A stretch of 64,000 nucleotides of DNA from Thermoplasmatota archaeon (GCA_023381355.1 JAMCUL010000012.1:21389-85388), one strand, 5' to 3'; positions 46,792 to 57,465 are shown, counted from the first letter of the stretch. The notes: generated by a model not told the origin, from the sequence alone. Translations and numbers: made by a program.

Positions 46792-47798
46792 TACTTGGCT
46801 TTGATGTTGGGGGTTCCAAAATATCAATGTTCCTCTCTGACAGAAACGGGAATATCCTCAGGAGAAGCAGGGTACGGACTCCCGATTTCAAGAGGCCTGA
46901 AGATCTTATTGAACAGCTGGTTACCATGTCAAGGGATGCCGAACATGCAGCTGCGTCCGATATTGAGACTGTCTCTGTTGTTTTTGCCGGAGCTGTTGAC
47001 GGGAAACGTGGAATAATAAGGTCTTCTCCAAACCTGTTTGGTGGAATTGAAATTCCGCTATCTGACATACTGGAAGACATACTTAAAAAGACCGTATATA
47101 TTGAAAATGATGCCACTGCGACAGCCATATCAGAAAAGATTTTTGGAAATGGGAAAGCGTTTTCCAATTTCATATACCTGACCCTGAGCACAGGTATTGG
47201 CGGTGGTATCTTCATGAATAACCGTGTATACAGGGGATCGCTCGGAATGGCAGGGGAATTCGGCCACATGGTTGTGGATCCGCAGGGGCCGGTCTGTGGA
47301 TGTGGCAGGAAGGGCTGTTTCGAGGCTGTCGCAGGTGGGAAGGCTGCCCTGAAGATTATGGACAGGATCAAGGCATATGAAAGGTCAGAATGCCTGAGGC
47401 AAACGCCAAGGGAAAATGTAGAGGCAAAGCAGATCTTTGAATGCGCCGAGAAAGGGGATCCCCCGTGCCTTGAAGTTGTGGGTGAACTCACAAAAAATAT
47501 GGAAGAGGGAGTTGCGAGCCTGATTAATATATTCGATCCCGAGGCTGTAATGGTTGGAGGAGGCCTTTCAAACTCAAAGAAGCTGGTATACGAATCCATT
47601 GAAAAAAATTCTCCCTCACTTCTGGCAACCATGAAGAGGGATGTAAAATTCTTCAGAACCTCACAGGTAACTGTGGAATTATCTCCCATGGCAGTGGTAC
47701 TGTATGAGGAGGAGATTCCCGGATTCAACATTGAAAGGATCATAAAGGAAATGAAGGAAAGGATCACGGTCGCAAGGGAAAAAAGGGATGGCTTCTGA
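46788..47798 (+). CDS. ROK family sugar kinase
   Basis: GFDVGGSKISMFL; GIGGGIFMNNRVYRGSLGMAGEFGHMVVDPQGPVCGCGRKGCFE. Confidence 0.93.
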   Translation: MILGFDVGGSKISMFLSDRNGNILRRSRVRTPDFKRPEDLIEQLVTMSRDAEHAAASDIETVSVVFAGAVDGKRGIIRSSPNLFGGIEIPLSDILEDILKKTVYIENDATATAISEKIFGNGKAFSNFIYLTLSTGIGGGIFMNNRVYRGSLGMAGEFGHMVVDPQGPVCGCGRKGCFEAVAGGKAALKIMDRIKAYERSECLRQTPRENVEAKQIFECAEKGDPPCLEVVGELTKNMEEGVASLINIFDPEAVMVGGGLSNSKKLVYESIEKNSPSLLATMKRDVKFFRTSQVTVELSPMAVVLYEEEIPGFNIERIIKEMKERITVAREKRDGF

Positions 47799-47930
47799 TT
47801 CTGTTCTCCTTATCCTGAAACGTTAATAAAGCCTGATTTCAACACTTTACATCGGTAAATCCCAGGTCTCCCAGTGCAATTCTGCAAAATTTGAATTTAT
47901 GGGAGTCAAAACTCCTCACCAATAAATACC

Positions 47931-48245
47931 GTGAAGCAATATGTGACCATGATAGTTGCAGATGTGACTTATTATCCAATTGGGGAAGGGACCTCTGCCT
48001 CCAGATATGTGAAGGCTGCCCTTGAGGTTTTCAGCAGGTCAGGAATAAAATTTTACCCTAACGGCATGGCCACGGTGATTGAGGGAAACACAGTCAAGGA
48101 GATCCTTGATGTGATAGAGAAGGGAGAGAAAGCAATAATAGAAATGGGCATTCCACGAATCGAGACCATAATAAAGATAGACCATAGGCTGGATAAAGAT
48201 AACTCGGTATCACACAAGGTATCCTCTATCAATCAGGAGCACTGA
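47931..48245 (+). CDS. Thiamine-binding / MTH1187 (DUF77) family protein
   Basis: MIVADVTYYPIGEGTSASRYVKAALEVF..IKFYPNGMATVIEG. Confidence 0.85.
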   Translation: MKQYVTMIVADVTYYPIGEGTSASRYVKAALEVFSRSGIKFYPNGMATVIEGNTVKEILDVIEKGEKAIIEMGIPRIETIIKIDHRLDKDNSVSHKVSSINQEH

Positions 48246-48371
48246 AGGCGGATTATCCGTTCGGGATATTATCACCTGTAAAATCGAGTTAAAAAGAGTT
48301 AGTCTATATACGCTTAAACAATATGGAGTCAGACAGAAAAAGGATCTGTTAACCAAGAGAGAAGTGCGCAA

Positions 48372-49595
48372 ATGAGTAAATTCGAAGATATGAACTTAAA
48401 AAGTGAGTTGCTTGATTCCTTAAAGAGAATGAATTTTATTGAGACTACTGATATTCAGGAAATGACTATTCCTGTTGTGCTTCAGGGAAATTCCGTTCTC
48501 GTGAAGTCAAAGACTGGAAGTGGAAAAACTGGTGCCTACCTGATTCCACTGATCAACATGACAGAAAAAAAGAAGAAGGTGCAGAATCTGATTCTTCTTC
48601 CAACCAGAGAACTTGCGATTCAGGTTTTTGACGTTTTCAGGAAAATGTCAGCTAAAAGCGGGTTAAAGGGCGCCCTTGTTTATGGAGGGGCATCCATAAA
48701 CAGGCAGGCAGAGGATCTCAGGATGAAGCCTGAGTTTGTCGTGGGAACGCCTGGAAGAATCAAGGATATGGTGGGAAGAGGCTTCCTCAACCTGTCTGGT
48801 GTGAAAAACGTTGTTCTTGACGAAGCCGACCAGATGCTTGACATGGGTTTCTACGATGATGTTTCCGAAATAATCACAATGACTGATGATGAAAGAAAGA
48901 TGTTACTTTTTTCAGCTACAATGACACCTGATGTCAAGAATCTTGCATCCAAATTCATGGAAGGTGCAGAGACAATTAATGCCTCTGAGGATGAGGTTCC
49001 TCTTGATATCAAGCACGATTATGTTGTATCGGAACACCGTGAAAAAGTGGATTTCCTTGTAAGATACATTGAGGATTACAACCCGGAAAAGGCAATAATC
49101 TTCTCAAACACAAAGTCAGGGGCATCTTTTGTGAGCGACAGACTCAGGAAGATGGGATACAGATCTGTGCAGATACACGGAGATCTGACGCAGAGGCAGA
49201 GAGAGGATTCCATACGCAAATTCAGGGGTGGGGAGCGTTTTCTTGTTGCTACAGACGTGGCTGCAAGGGGAATGGATATACCATCAATCACACACATAAT
49301 AAATTACGATCTGCCTAGGGAGGACAAGACCTATATCCACAGGGTTGGGAGAACAGCCAGATTCGGCAAGGCTGGAACTGCAATGAGTATAATCCTGCCA
49401 GATGAGAAGTACATCCTCAACCGGATCAGGAAGACAGCAGGAGTCAATATAGAAAAACTTCCCATGGAGGGCCAGGCACAGGAAAGAAGAAGTGAGGAAA
49501 GGGGTAATCCAAGAAGAAGGGAAAGGCCCTATGCAAGAAGGCCTGAGTACACCTCCAGGAACAGGAAGGGAAAGACAGGATACAGAAGAAGCTAA
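48372..49595 (+). CDS. DEAD-box RNA helicase with basic C-terminal tail
   Basis: SKTGSGKTGAYLIPL, PTRELAIQV, VLDEADQML, FSATMT, HRVGRTARFGKAG. Confidence 0.95.
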   Translation: MSKFEDMNLKSELLDSLKRMNFIETTDIQEMTIPVVLQGNSVLVKSKTGSGKTGAYLIPLINMTEKKKKVQNLILLPTRELAIQVFDVFRKMSAKSGLKGALVYGGASINRQAEDLRMKPEFVVGTPGRIKDMVGRGFLNLSGVKNVVLDEADQMLDMGFYDDVSEIITMTDDERKMLLFSATMTPDVKNLASKFMEGAETINASEDEVPLDIKHDYVVSEHREKVDFLVRYIEDYNPEKAIIFSNTKSGASFVSDRLRKMGYRSVQIHGDLTQRQREDSIRKFRGGERFLVATDVAARGMDIPSITHIINYDLPREDKTYIHRVGRTARFGKAGTAMSIILPDEKYILNRIRKTAGVNIEKLPMEGQAQERRSEERGNPRRRERPYARRPEYTSRNRKGKTGYRRS

Positions 49596-49672
49596 ATATC
49601 CACGTCTTTCAACACTCTTCGCAGGATATTTAAAAAAGACATATTTTATTAGTTTTCCAAATATTCCGTGTT

Positions 49673-51016
49673 ATGGACAGAGTTGTAAAAAGTATAATCG
49701 ATCTATCCCGGAAAACAGGAAAGAATGGAGTCAGCCACGAAGACAGTGAAGAACTGAAGAAGAGGATTGCAGACATCACTGTAACTTCCTATGGGGCGTT
49801 TTATTCTGATCCCGTAAAGATTGCAATCAGGTCACTCCTGCCGTCTGCAGGAAGGAAGAATGCAACTGTATTTTTTACATCAAACTCTGCCTCCGTCGAG
49901 AATGCTGCATTCATAAACGGAACAATGACAAGATACCTTGACTATAATGATACATACCTCTCAAAAGAGGCACTTCACCCCTCTGATAACATACCACCGA
50001 TGATCGCAATGGCCGAGGGTGGATCATTCACGGGGAAGGATATCATTGAAGCATCTGCGGTGGCATATGAAACAGTTTGCGGCCTGTCTGATGCGGTGTC
50101 CATAAGAGACAGGGGGTGGGATCATGTGACATATGTGAGCATATCTTCCGCAGCAGGAATGGCCCACATGCTTGATCTCGACGACGAAAAATTCTCTCAT
50201 GCCCTGAACCTTTCAATAAACAACAACATAAGCATGAGGCAGACGAGGGCAGGAGAGCTGAGCATGTGGAAGGGGGCAACAGCAGCAAACGCATGCAGGA
50301 ACAGTGTATTTGGAACAGTTCTGGCAGAATCCGGTTTTACCGGTCCATCCCCAATCTTCGAGGGTGAGATGGGCTTCTTCAGGCAGGTATCAGGTCCAAT
50401 GGAACCTGATTTTTCCACCGGAAGAATAAGAAAGACAATGATCAAGAACTACCCGGTCGAATATCACGCGATGAGTGCTGCTGAAGTCGCATCAAACCTC
50501 AGGAAGGAAATTAAGGGAAAAATAGAAAGCATTGAGGTTGAAACATTCACAGTGGCAAGCACGATAATCATCAAGGATCCAGAAAAACTTAGGCCAAGAA
50601 CTAGGGAAACGGCTGATCACAGCATGCCGTACATAATTGCGTACACACTCACATATGGCGATCCAGTTCCATCATCATATGACCAGAAATACCTAACGGA
50701 TAGTGAGATACTTGAAAAGATAGACATGATGAGATTCAGGGTTACAGAGAAGTTTGACAGCATGTATCCTGAATATCTCCCGGTGAAGATAACCGTGAAG
50801 ACAGATCAGGGAAAATTCCAGGAGGAACTGGATGCACCGAAGGGGCACAACAAGAAGCCGTACACCTGGGATGATGTGCTCGCAAAGGCCAAAAGGGTCA
50901 TGGGAGAGGATTCTGCAACAGAGGTGGTTTCACTGGTGAGGTCATTTGAAAAGCGATCTCCTGAAGAACTTCTGGAGGTGATGAGGAATGTCCAGGCTGA
51001 GAGACGTAATCAATGA
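49673..51016 (+). CDS. prpD: MmgE/PrpD family protein, probable 2-methylcitrate dehydratase
   Basis: MmgE/PrpD sequence (NGTMTRYLDYNDTYL..HPSDNIPPMIAMAE) plus operon with prpB and prpC. Confidence 0.88.
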   Translation: MDRVVKSIIDLSRKTGKNGVSHEDSEELKKRIADITVTSYGAFYSDPVKIAIRSLLPSAGRKNATVFFTSNSASVENAAFINGTMTRYLDYNDTYLSKEALHPSDNIPPMIAMAEGGSFTGKDIIEASAVAYETVCGLSDAVSIRDRGWDHVTYVSISSAAGMAHMLDLDDEKFSHALNLSINNNISMRQTRAGELSMWKGATAANACRNSVFGTVLAESGFTGPSPIFEGEMGFFRQVSGPMEPDFSTGRIRKTMIKNYPVEYHAMSAAEVASNLRKEIKGKIESIEVETFTVASTIIIKDPEKLRPRTRETADHSMPYIIAYTLTYGDPVPSSYDQKYLTDSEILEKIDMMRFRVTEKFDSMYPEYLPVKITVKTDQGKFQEELDAPKGHNKKPYTWDDVLAKAKRVMGEDSATEVVSLVRSFEKRSPEELLEVMRNVQAERRNQ

Positions 51017-51884
51017 TGGGCCAGCTGGACTCAGGAAACAGCTGGATGAGGGAATCGTCGTTGCACCGGGTGTTTATTCAGGTGTTTCTGCAATTATTGC
51101 CGAGCAGTCAGGGTTCAGGGCAGGGTACCTTTCCGGGTCAGGGGTTGCAGGAATGATGGGCCTGCCTGATCTGGGCATGACAACTCTCACCGAGGTTGCC
51201 GACGAATCCAGGAAGATTACCCGGATCACTCGAATGCCACTCATAGTCGATTGTGATACTGGATTTGGAGAAACCATAAATGTGACCAGGACTGTAAGAA
51301 TGATGGAGGAAGCAGGTGTTTCTGCAATACACATCGAGGATCAGGTTCTTCCAAAAAAGTGCGGGCATCTCAATGGGAAGCAGGTTATTCCCATTGAGGA
51401 TATGGAGAGTAAGATAAATGCAGCAGTACAGGCAAGAAAGAACCCAGATTTCCTGATAATTGCAAGAACTGACAGCAGGTCTGTGAATGGACTTGACGAG
51501 GCGATCGAGAGATCGAGACTGTATCTCGAGGCTGGAGCAGACTGCATATTTACAGAAGCACTTGAAAGTGAGGAAGAATTCAGGGAGATGAGAAAAAAAG
51601 TTCCAGGTTTGCTGCTGGCAAATATGACAGAATTTGGAAAGACGCCGCTCCTTTCAGTGAAGCAGCTGGATGAAATTGGCTATAACATGGTTATATTCCC
51701 GCTGACTTCATTCAGGGGAATCCTGAAAAAAACGGAAGAAATATACAGAATGCTTCTTGAGAATGGGACACAGAGGGACTTTATAAATGAGATAATGAGC
51801 AGAAAACGGTTTTATGAAATCATTGGATACAGTGAATACGAGGCCGAGGATTTCGACCTTTCAAAGAGGAGGACAGTTTTATGA
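50988..51884 (+). CDS. prpB: 2-methylisocitrate lyase-like (PEP mutase/ICL superfamily)
   Basis: IVDCDTGFGETINVTRTVRMMEEAGVSAIHIEDQVLPKKCGHLNGKQVIP. Confidence 0.9.
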   Translation: MSRLRDVINDGPAGLRKQLDEGIVVAPGVYSGVSAIIAEQSGFRAGYLSGSGVAGMMGLPDLGMTTLTEVADESRKITRITRMPLIVDCDTGFGETINVTRTVRMMEEAGVSAIHIEDQVLPKKCGHLNGKQVIPIEDMESKINAAVQARKNPDFLIIARTDSRSVNGLDEAIERSRLYLEAGADCIFTEALESEEEFREMRKKVPGLLLANMTEFGKTPLLSVKQLDEIGYNMVIFPLTSFRGILKKTEEIYRMLLENGTQRDFINEIMSRKRFYEIIGYSEYEAEDFDLSKRRTVL

Positions 51885-52948
51885 CAGATGAAATAAAGGT
51901 TCCGAAAGGACTTGCGAACGTTGTTGTTGACAGAACGTCCATTGCTACCACAGGTGCATCAGGCAACCTTCTTTACAGGGGTTACAGGGCAGTGGACCTT
52001 GCAGACAGGAAGAGCTTTGAGGAAGTTGCATACCTCATAGTATATGGAAATTTGCCGTCAGGTGATGAACTTGTGGCATTCAGGGCAAGACTCAATGAAA
52101 ACATGAAACTCGATGAAAGAACCATAAAAGTCATGGATATCCTGAAGGAGAAGGATATCATGAGGAATTTAAGGAGCATTGTTTCCCTGATTCCGTACAG
52201 GAATGGAGATATTAATGAAACATTCATTCAGATGGAGGCTAAACTCCCACTTATAAGCGCATATTCTGCTCACGCTGCATATGGGAAACCAATGAAGAAT
52301 ATGGAGGGAGAGTTTTTTGCAGAGAAGTTCTTTTCCATGATCGCTGATCCACATAAGAAGAAGTACTGGAAATCCCTGGAAAAACTCATGATTCTCTATA
52401 TGGAACACGAGTTCAATGCTTCCACATTCGCATTGCGGGTTGCAGCATCAACCCTTACTGATCCTGTCTCTGCTGTTACTGCTGCCCTTGCAACTCTTAA
52501 GGGTCCACTTCATGGTGGAGCCAATTCAGAGGTTCTCTCATATCTTTCAGGAATCAGGGATGAAAAGGATGCGGCTAAGTTTGTAGAGGACAAATTGTCA
52601 AAAAAGGAGAAAATAATGGGATTCGGGCATCGTGTATACAAGAAGAAGGATCCACGGGCACAGTACGTCAAGGAGGAACTCAGGAGAATTGCCCCTGACG
52701 ATCCAAAATTCAGGGCGGCTGAATACGTCGAAAACTACATGTTCGAGAAGAAGGGAATCCCGGCAAATGTAGATCTTTTCGCTGCGGTGTTGATGGATTT
52801 CCTGGGAATAGACGAGGTATTCAACCTTCCCGTGTTCGCATGCTCAAGGATATTTGGCTGGAATGCCCATTACAGCGAGCAGGTGTCAGATAACAAGCTG
52901 ATAAGGCCGGCTGCCGAATACTCAGGTCCTGAGGAGAGGGACCTCTAG
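51881..52948 (+). CDS. prpC: Citrate / 2-methylcitrate synthase
   Basis: LLYRGYRAVDLA; LKGPLHGGANSEVL; IMGFGHRVYKKKDPRA. Confidence 0.92.
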   Translation: MTDEIKVPKGLANVVVDRTSIATTGASGNLLYRGYRAVDLADRKSFEEVAYLIVYGNLPSGDELVAFRARLNENMKLDERTIKVMDILKEKDIMRNLRSIVSLIPYRNGDINETFIQMEAKLPLISAYSAHAAYGKPMKNMEGEFFAEKFFSMIADPHKKKYWKSLEKLMILYMEHEFNASTFALRVAASTLTDPVSAVTAALATLKGPLHGGANSEVLSYLSGIRDEKDAAKFVEDKLSKKEKIMGFGHRVYKKKDPRAQYVKEELRRIAPDDPKFRAAEYVENYMFEKKGIPANVDLFAAVLMDFLGIDEVFNLPVFACSRIFGWNAHYSEQVSDNKLIRPAAEYSGPEERDL

Positions 52949-53307
52949 ATAACCTCTATTTTTATCTCTTCTCCGTTCCTGTTATACGCCCTGTAATCAT
53001 CAATATTGTATGGAAATCCAAGAATCAGGTGAACCGCACCACTGTTTGAGAACATATGAAGATCAGCCTCGGAAGGCCTCATATTCCCAGAAGGATGCGA
53101 GTGGACAGATCCAACTATTGAAAAATCTATTGGCTTATTTCCCATCCACATTATTGTATGGCTGTCCCCATTGATTGTTCCAGGAAGTATAGCTATTTCA
53201 TAGATCACATTATGCTCTGCCTTGAGGAGGGCACCAAACTCCTTTGGATATATGTCCTTGGAGGCCTCCAACACCATCTTCAGCAATCTTCTTCTAATTG
53301 ACCACAT
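52945..53307 (-). CDS. JAMM/MPN+ metalloprotease domain protein
   Basis: KEFGALL ... HSHPSGNMRPSEADLHMF (E, HxHP, SxxD motif intact). Confidence 0.9.
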   Translation of the reverse strand: MWSIRRRLLKMVLEASKDIYPKEFGALLKAEHNVIYEIAILPGTINGDSHTIMWMGNKPIDFSIVGSVHSHPSGNMRPSEADLHMFSNSGAVHLILGFPYNIDDYRAYNRNGEEIKIEVI

Positions 53308-54115
53308 CTTTTAACAGTTTCTCCCTTAATTTTGCGTAAAAATCCCTTCTTACAGTGATGAACCTGTAGGGCCGGTTACTTCTTGTAATGGTTACCCTGT
53401 CACTGGAGGTGAAGGGAATTTCTCTCTGTCCATCCAGTATTATTATACAGTCCTGATCCTGCCCGCTCACTATGATTTCAAGGACTGATGATGATGGCAC
53501 CACCATAGGCCTTATTCGTAGGGTTACAGGGGCAATATATGATATTACCATCGCCTCGGTTGCAGGCATCACTATTGGGCCACCCGCGCTGAGTGAATAG
53601 GATGTTGAACCAATAGGAGTTGCAACAATGATTCCATCCCCCCTCGTCCTTTCCACAAATATCCCGTCAAGATAAAGCTTGAAATTCCTTACCTTTGCAA
53701 CCCTGTTACTGTGCAGGGTTGCCTCATTCATGGCATACCCGACAACCTTGCCATTGACTCTTACCTCGAGTTTCATGAATTCTACGAAACGGTGTTCACC
53801 TCTCACAATCCTGTATATTGTCTCCTCTACCTTTCCTACCTCCACCTCACTCAGGAATCCAAGGGAACCCATGTTGATTCCAAGTATGGCTCCCTTTGCC
53901 TTCTGTGCTGCGAGGAGAACAGTACCATCACCACCTATTGTAAATAGTATATCTGCATTTATCTCATCAAGTGGCCTGTATTCTTTTCCATTGAAGTCGT
54001 TCTTGAGTTCATTTTCATAAATCCTCTCCCATTCTGGGGGGATTATTGCATCGATCCTTTCCACTATTTTTGAGCATCTGGGGCAGTTTCGCCTTACAAT
54101 ATAGGCAACTCTCAT
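53294..54115 (-). CDS. nadK: NAD kinase
   Basis: TIGGDGTVLLAA; GSLGFLSEV; GSTSYSLSAGGPIV. Confidence 0.95.
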   Translation of the reverse strand: MRVAYIVRRNCPRCSKIVERIDAIIPPEWERIYENELKNDFNGKEYRPLDEINADILFTIGGDGTVLLAAQKAKGAILGINMGSLGFLSEVEVGKVEETIYRIVRGEHRFVEFMKLEVRVNGKVVGYAMNEATLHSNRVAKVRNFKLYLDGIFVERTRGDGIIVATPIGSTSYSLSAGGPIVMPATEAMVISYIAPVTLRIRPMVVPSSSVLEIIVSGQDQDCIIILDGQREIPFTSSDRVTITRSNRPYRFITVRRDFYAKLREKLLKDVVN

Positions 54116-54885
54116 GTGTCATCATCCCGAATCATGCCCTCATAGGCAGCTGAAAGCGCAATCATATTCCTCCTCTCCCTCACATCAAGTCCCATGTTGA
54201 GCGGCTTGAGATGCTGGTCAAGAACAAACCCACCTGTCTCCTTGACGAGCATAACACCTGCAGCTATATCCACATTCCTCAATTCCTTCTCTTTCCCTAT
54301 ATATGCAACGTAATCTATCGAATTATTTGCCACAAAACCCATTTCCAGGGAAGCGCATCCCAGGATTCTCCTTCTGATGATACCCTCGCGCAGGAAGTCA
54401 GGCACATTATCTCCCCTCAGTGAGTATATAACGCTTGCTCCTGTCCTCTCAGAAGTTTTCCTGAGTTTCGTCTGGTTCCGGTATGCCCCTTTTCCTTTCT
54501 CTGCGTAGAAATAATTTCCCGTAGCGAGGTTTATTACGATAGCCTCCTCGAGGGAATTGAAGTCATCCTTCATCACCGCAATGGACATTGAGTATGCAGG
54601 TATCTGGTTTTCTGCGTTATATGTTCCATCAAGCGGATCTATGACAAGATTCTTCTCAAAGTGCCTGTCCATGAAACCAACTTCCTCGCTGACTATATTG
54701 AATGGCATGTCCAGATCATACACTCTCTTTATTATTGCATCCTCGCATAATCTGTCAAGCCTGGAAGTAAGCGTCCCATCCGCTCCCATTCCTGTATATC
54801 CTGTCCTTTCCTCCTTCAGAGTGAGTGCGTCTATCTTTTCGATCAACTCGTTGCCTGTTTCAATGAAGTTTTTAAGAAAGGACAT
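54112..54885 (-). CDS. Inositol monophosphatase / FBPase family
   Basis: VSEEVGFM; LVIDPLDGTYNAENQIP. Confidence 0.93.
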   Translation of the reverse strand: MSFLKNFIETGNELIEKIDALTLKEERTGYTGMGADGTLTSRLDRLCEDAIIKRVYDLDMPFNIVSEEVGFMDRHFEKNLVIDPLDGTYNAENQIPAYSMSIAVMKDDFNSLEEAIVINLATGNYFYAEKGKGAYRNQTKLRKTSERTGASVIYSLRGDNVPDFLREGIIRRRILGCASLEMGFVANNSIDYVAYIGKEKELRNVDIAAGVMLVKETGGFVLDQHLKPLNMGLDVRERRNMIALSAAYEGMIRDDDT

Positions 54886-54915
54886 AAATCACAGAGTTGT
54901 TTATAGTTTAAAAAT

Positions 54916-55782
54916 TTAGTCAGGAGTTACTATGCTTTCATAAAGATCTTCAAGCCTCTCAGGCAGTCTCTTTAAAGCATACTGCAGCACATCCTTGGCA
55001 GAAAGTGAGCCATCAGTCTCAAAATGGAATATGAACCTGTTCTGATCCTCCCTCGTTATTACAGGTCTCTTATCAACAACGGCCCTTCTCACAGCAGTGT
55101 TTATGAACGTCATCACTTCCCTTGTTGGAAAATCATCTGTTACAGTTACCACGTCATTTGTCTGTGAAATTACTGAATCCGGGTACTTTTCACTGATGCC
55201 TTTCCATTCAGGGTTATCGTCTTTTGAAATGTCGTACTCCCTGTGATACTTGTATGCTACAGCAGATGTTGCCTGCCATTTTATGTGAGTGGATGCCTTT
55301 CCCATGTAAGCTTCAGCAGTCACAAGAAGAGCCTGCTTTGGACCAAGCTTCACTATGGGTATGTTCATGTCCGTGGGAACAAGTTCTGTATTTCCCGTGA
55401 ACGGAAGAAGGTCGGCACTGGTAACGAGACCCGGTCCGGTCCTGTTTATGTTATAGGACACAGTGCACAGGCTGCATCCCTTTCCACCACATGTGCATTC
55501 ATCCCTGAAATTCATTTTTAAATCAGACTTGATCGGTATCAACCCGATCCTGTGCGCAACCATTTCATCAAATAGCGGTAATGATGAATCAAAAACATTT
55601 CCATCGTTGCTCCTGATCTGTCCATGCCTGAATACTACTCTGTCAATGGCCAGTTTGGGCACATCGTTTATAAGCGTCCTTCTCAGGGCGTTTGCAGCTC
55701 CTGTCGAGATATTTCTGATTTCAAATCTTATGAATCTGTCCTTCAGTTCAAGTATCTTTATCTCAGGTTCTCCGCTCATCAA
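54916..55782 (-). CDS. rpoD: RNA polymerase subunit D (Rpo3) with Cys-rich ferredoxin-like insert
   Basis: [41 protein letters not shown]. Confidence 0.95.
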   Translation of the reverse strand: MMSGEPEIKILELKDRFIRFEIRNISTGAANALRRTLINDVPKLAIDRVVFRHGQIRSNDGNVFDSSLPLFDEMVAHRIGLIPIKSDLKMNFRDECTCGGKGCSLCTVSYNINRTGPGLVTSADLLPFTGNTELVPTDMNIPIVKLGPKQALLVTAEAYMGKASTHIKWQATSAVAYKYHREYDISKDDNPEWKGISEKYPDSVISQTNDVVTVTDDFPTREVMTFINTAVRRAVVDKRPVITREDQNRFIFHFETDGSLSAKDVLQYALKRLPERLEDLYESIVTPD

Positions 55783-56162
55783 ACTCTCCTTCCCCTCTTT
55801 CCACCTTTCTTCTTTGTTCCATCGTGTGGAATTGGGGTAACTTCCTCAATTCTTACAATCTTGAACCCAGCCCTGGAAAGAGCCCTGATTGCAGATTGAG
55901 CACCAGGACCCGGAATCTTTGAACGGTTCCCTCCGGGTGCCCTCACTTTTATTATCAGATCTGTGATCTCTTTTTCTTTAAGTTTTTCTGATATCAGATC
56001 AGCTGCTTTCATTGCCGCATACGGACTCGATTCATCCCTGTCATTCTTGACTACCATTCCACCTGACGCCTTGGCAAGCGTTTCAGCACCGGTCTGATCC
56101 GTCACAACTATGATCGTATTATTCTGTGAAGAATAAATGTGCGCGATTCCTGTTTTATTCAT
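55779..56162 (-). CDS. rps11: Ribosomal protein S11
   Basis: [67 protein letters not shown]. Confidence 0.96.
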   Translation of the reverse strand: MNKTGIAHIYSSQNNTIIVVTDQTGAETLAKASGGMVVKNDRDESSPYAAMKAADLISEKLKEKEITDLIIKVRAPGGNRSKIPGPGAQSAIRALSRAGFKIVRIEEVTPIPHDGTKKKGGKRGRRV

Positions 56163-56751
56163 TCTTTGTCCCCTCCTTTTCTTCGGCAGCCTCTGCCGGT
56201 TCCGGTTCTTCTCCCTCTGATATTCCTGCAAGCAACCTCCTCACAGGGTGGGTATCGTCTGTAAACGGAGAATTCTGCACGTAAGATATTGAATCTTCTT
56301 CCAGTCCTTCCACAATTAGACCTGGAACTGTGACTCTCCTTCCATTGAGGATAACATGGCCGTGTGTTATCATCTGTCTCGCCTGCTTTGGTGTAACGGC
56401 AAGATTCTTTCTGTATACAAGAGTTTGCAGCCTTCTTTCCAGTATATTCTCAATGTTGAGAGAAAGGATATCATCGAGGGAAGAATTTTCAGATGTAATC
56501 CTGTATCTGTTAAGTCTTGCGAGCAATAGGTTCAACTGCTTTAGCGCAACCTGATCATTTGATCTGATCTTAGCCTGCAGATTTCTTGCCTGAGATCTTA
56601 CAGAATCAAGCATTGCCTGGCTTCTCCACAATTCCTTCTTATTTTTAAGACCATACTTTACGACCAGAGCCCTTTCTTCATCTATCCTCTCCTTTTCCCA
56701 AGGATGCCTGGGAGTTGAATATCTTTTCTTTGGAAACTTTGGATCACCCAT
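56155..56751 (-). CDS. rps4: Ribosomal protein S4
   Basis: [54 protein letters not shown]. Confidence 0.96.
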   Translation of the reverse strand: MGDPKFPKKRYSTPRHPWEKERIDEERALVVKYGLKNKKELWRSQAMLDSVRSQARNLQAKIRSNDQVALKQLNLLLARLNRYRITSENSSLDDILSLNIENILERRLQTLVYRKNLAVTPKQARQMITHGHVILNGRRVTVPGLIVEGLEEDSISYVQNSPFTDDTHPVRRLLAGISEGEEPEPAEAAEEKEGTKNE

Positions 56752-56756
56752 TTATA

Positions 56757-57221
56757 TCACTCCTTCTTTCTCTGGACACCAACAGACAGGCCCTTCCTTC
56801 CGTTGCTCCTGGTTCTCTGTCCTCTTACCTTATGCTTTGTCTCGTGTCTGATTCCCTTATATGATCTCATTTTCTTCAGCACGTTAATATTGTCCTGAAT
56901 CTGTATCTCGAGATCATTGCTTACGAGATTCGTGTCCTTTCCAGTAAGCGGGTCCTTTCTATTGTTCAGCATCCATGGGGGAAGGTCTTCATACTCCTGG
57001 GCTTCAACATACTCTCTGATCTCCTGAATCTGGTCTTCACTCAGTTCTCCGAGTTGTTTCTGCTTATCTATTTGAAGTTTCTTCACTATGGTCTCAGAAA
57101 ATCTGATACCAATCCCCTTGAGGTCCGACAGGGCCAGGACGACATTCCTTTCACCGTTCAAGTCTTTGTTAGCTATTCTAACTATATATTGGAAATCTTC
57201 CTTTTTTTCTTGTTCAGGCAT
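56757..57221 (-). CDS. rps13: Ribosomal protein S13
   Basis: YIVRIANKDLNGERNVVLALSDLKGIG; MRSYKGIRHETKHKVRGQRTRSNGRKG. Confidence 0.95.
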   Translation of the reverse strand: MPEQEKKEDFQYIVRIANKDLNGERNVVLALSDLKGIGIRFSETIVKKLQIDKQKQLGELSEDQIQEIREYVEAQEYEDLPPWMLNNRKDPLTGKDTNLVSNDLEIQIQDNINVLKKMRSYKGIRHETKHKVRGQRTRSNGRKGLSVGVQRKKE

Positions 57222-57430
57222 TTATTCACCAGTCCTTTGATACTTGTGTATCAATCTATGAGGTTCTGGCTTATTCTTAAAATATATTTATCCTTTTTGC
57301 ACAAGTTTGCCTTAAAATGGGTTTTTTGCATGACGATTCCAAACCTGAACTGTCTTGGTGTCAGGGACTTTAAAGAATATCCGCATCCTCATTAATGGTA
57401 ATTTAATTGACTCACATTTTTTAACCAGAG

Positions 57431-57438
57431 TTATAAAT
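57431..57438 (+). promoter_or_regulatory. TATA-box-like element
   Basis: ttataaat about 28 nt before the ATG at 57466. Confidence 0.4.
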
Positions 57439-57465
57439 TTATACTTTAGTCTAATCTTCCCAAAC

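Noticed and set aside
46754-47767. 337-aa minus-strand ORF antisense to the ROK kinase
   Set aside because: Low-complexity Ser/Pro/Ile-rich shadow translation; the plus strand encodes clear ROK motifs.
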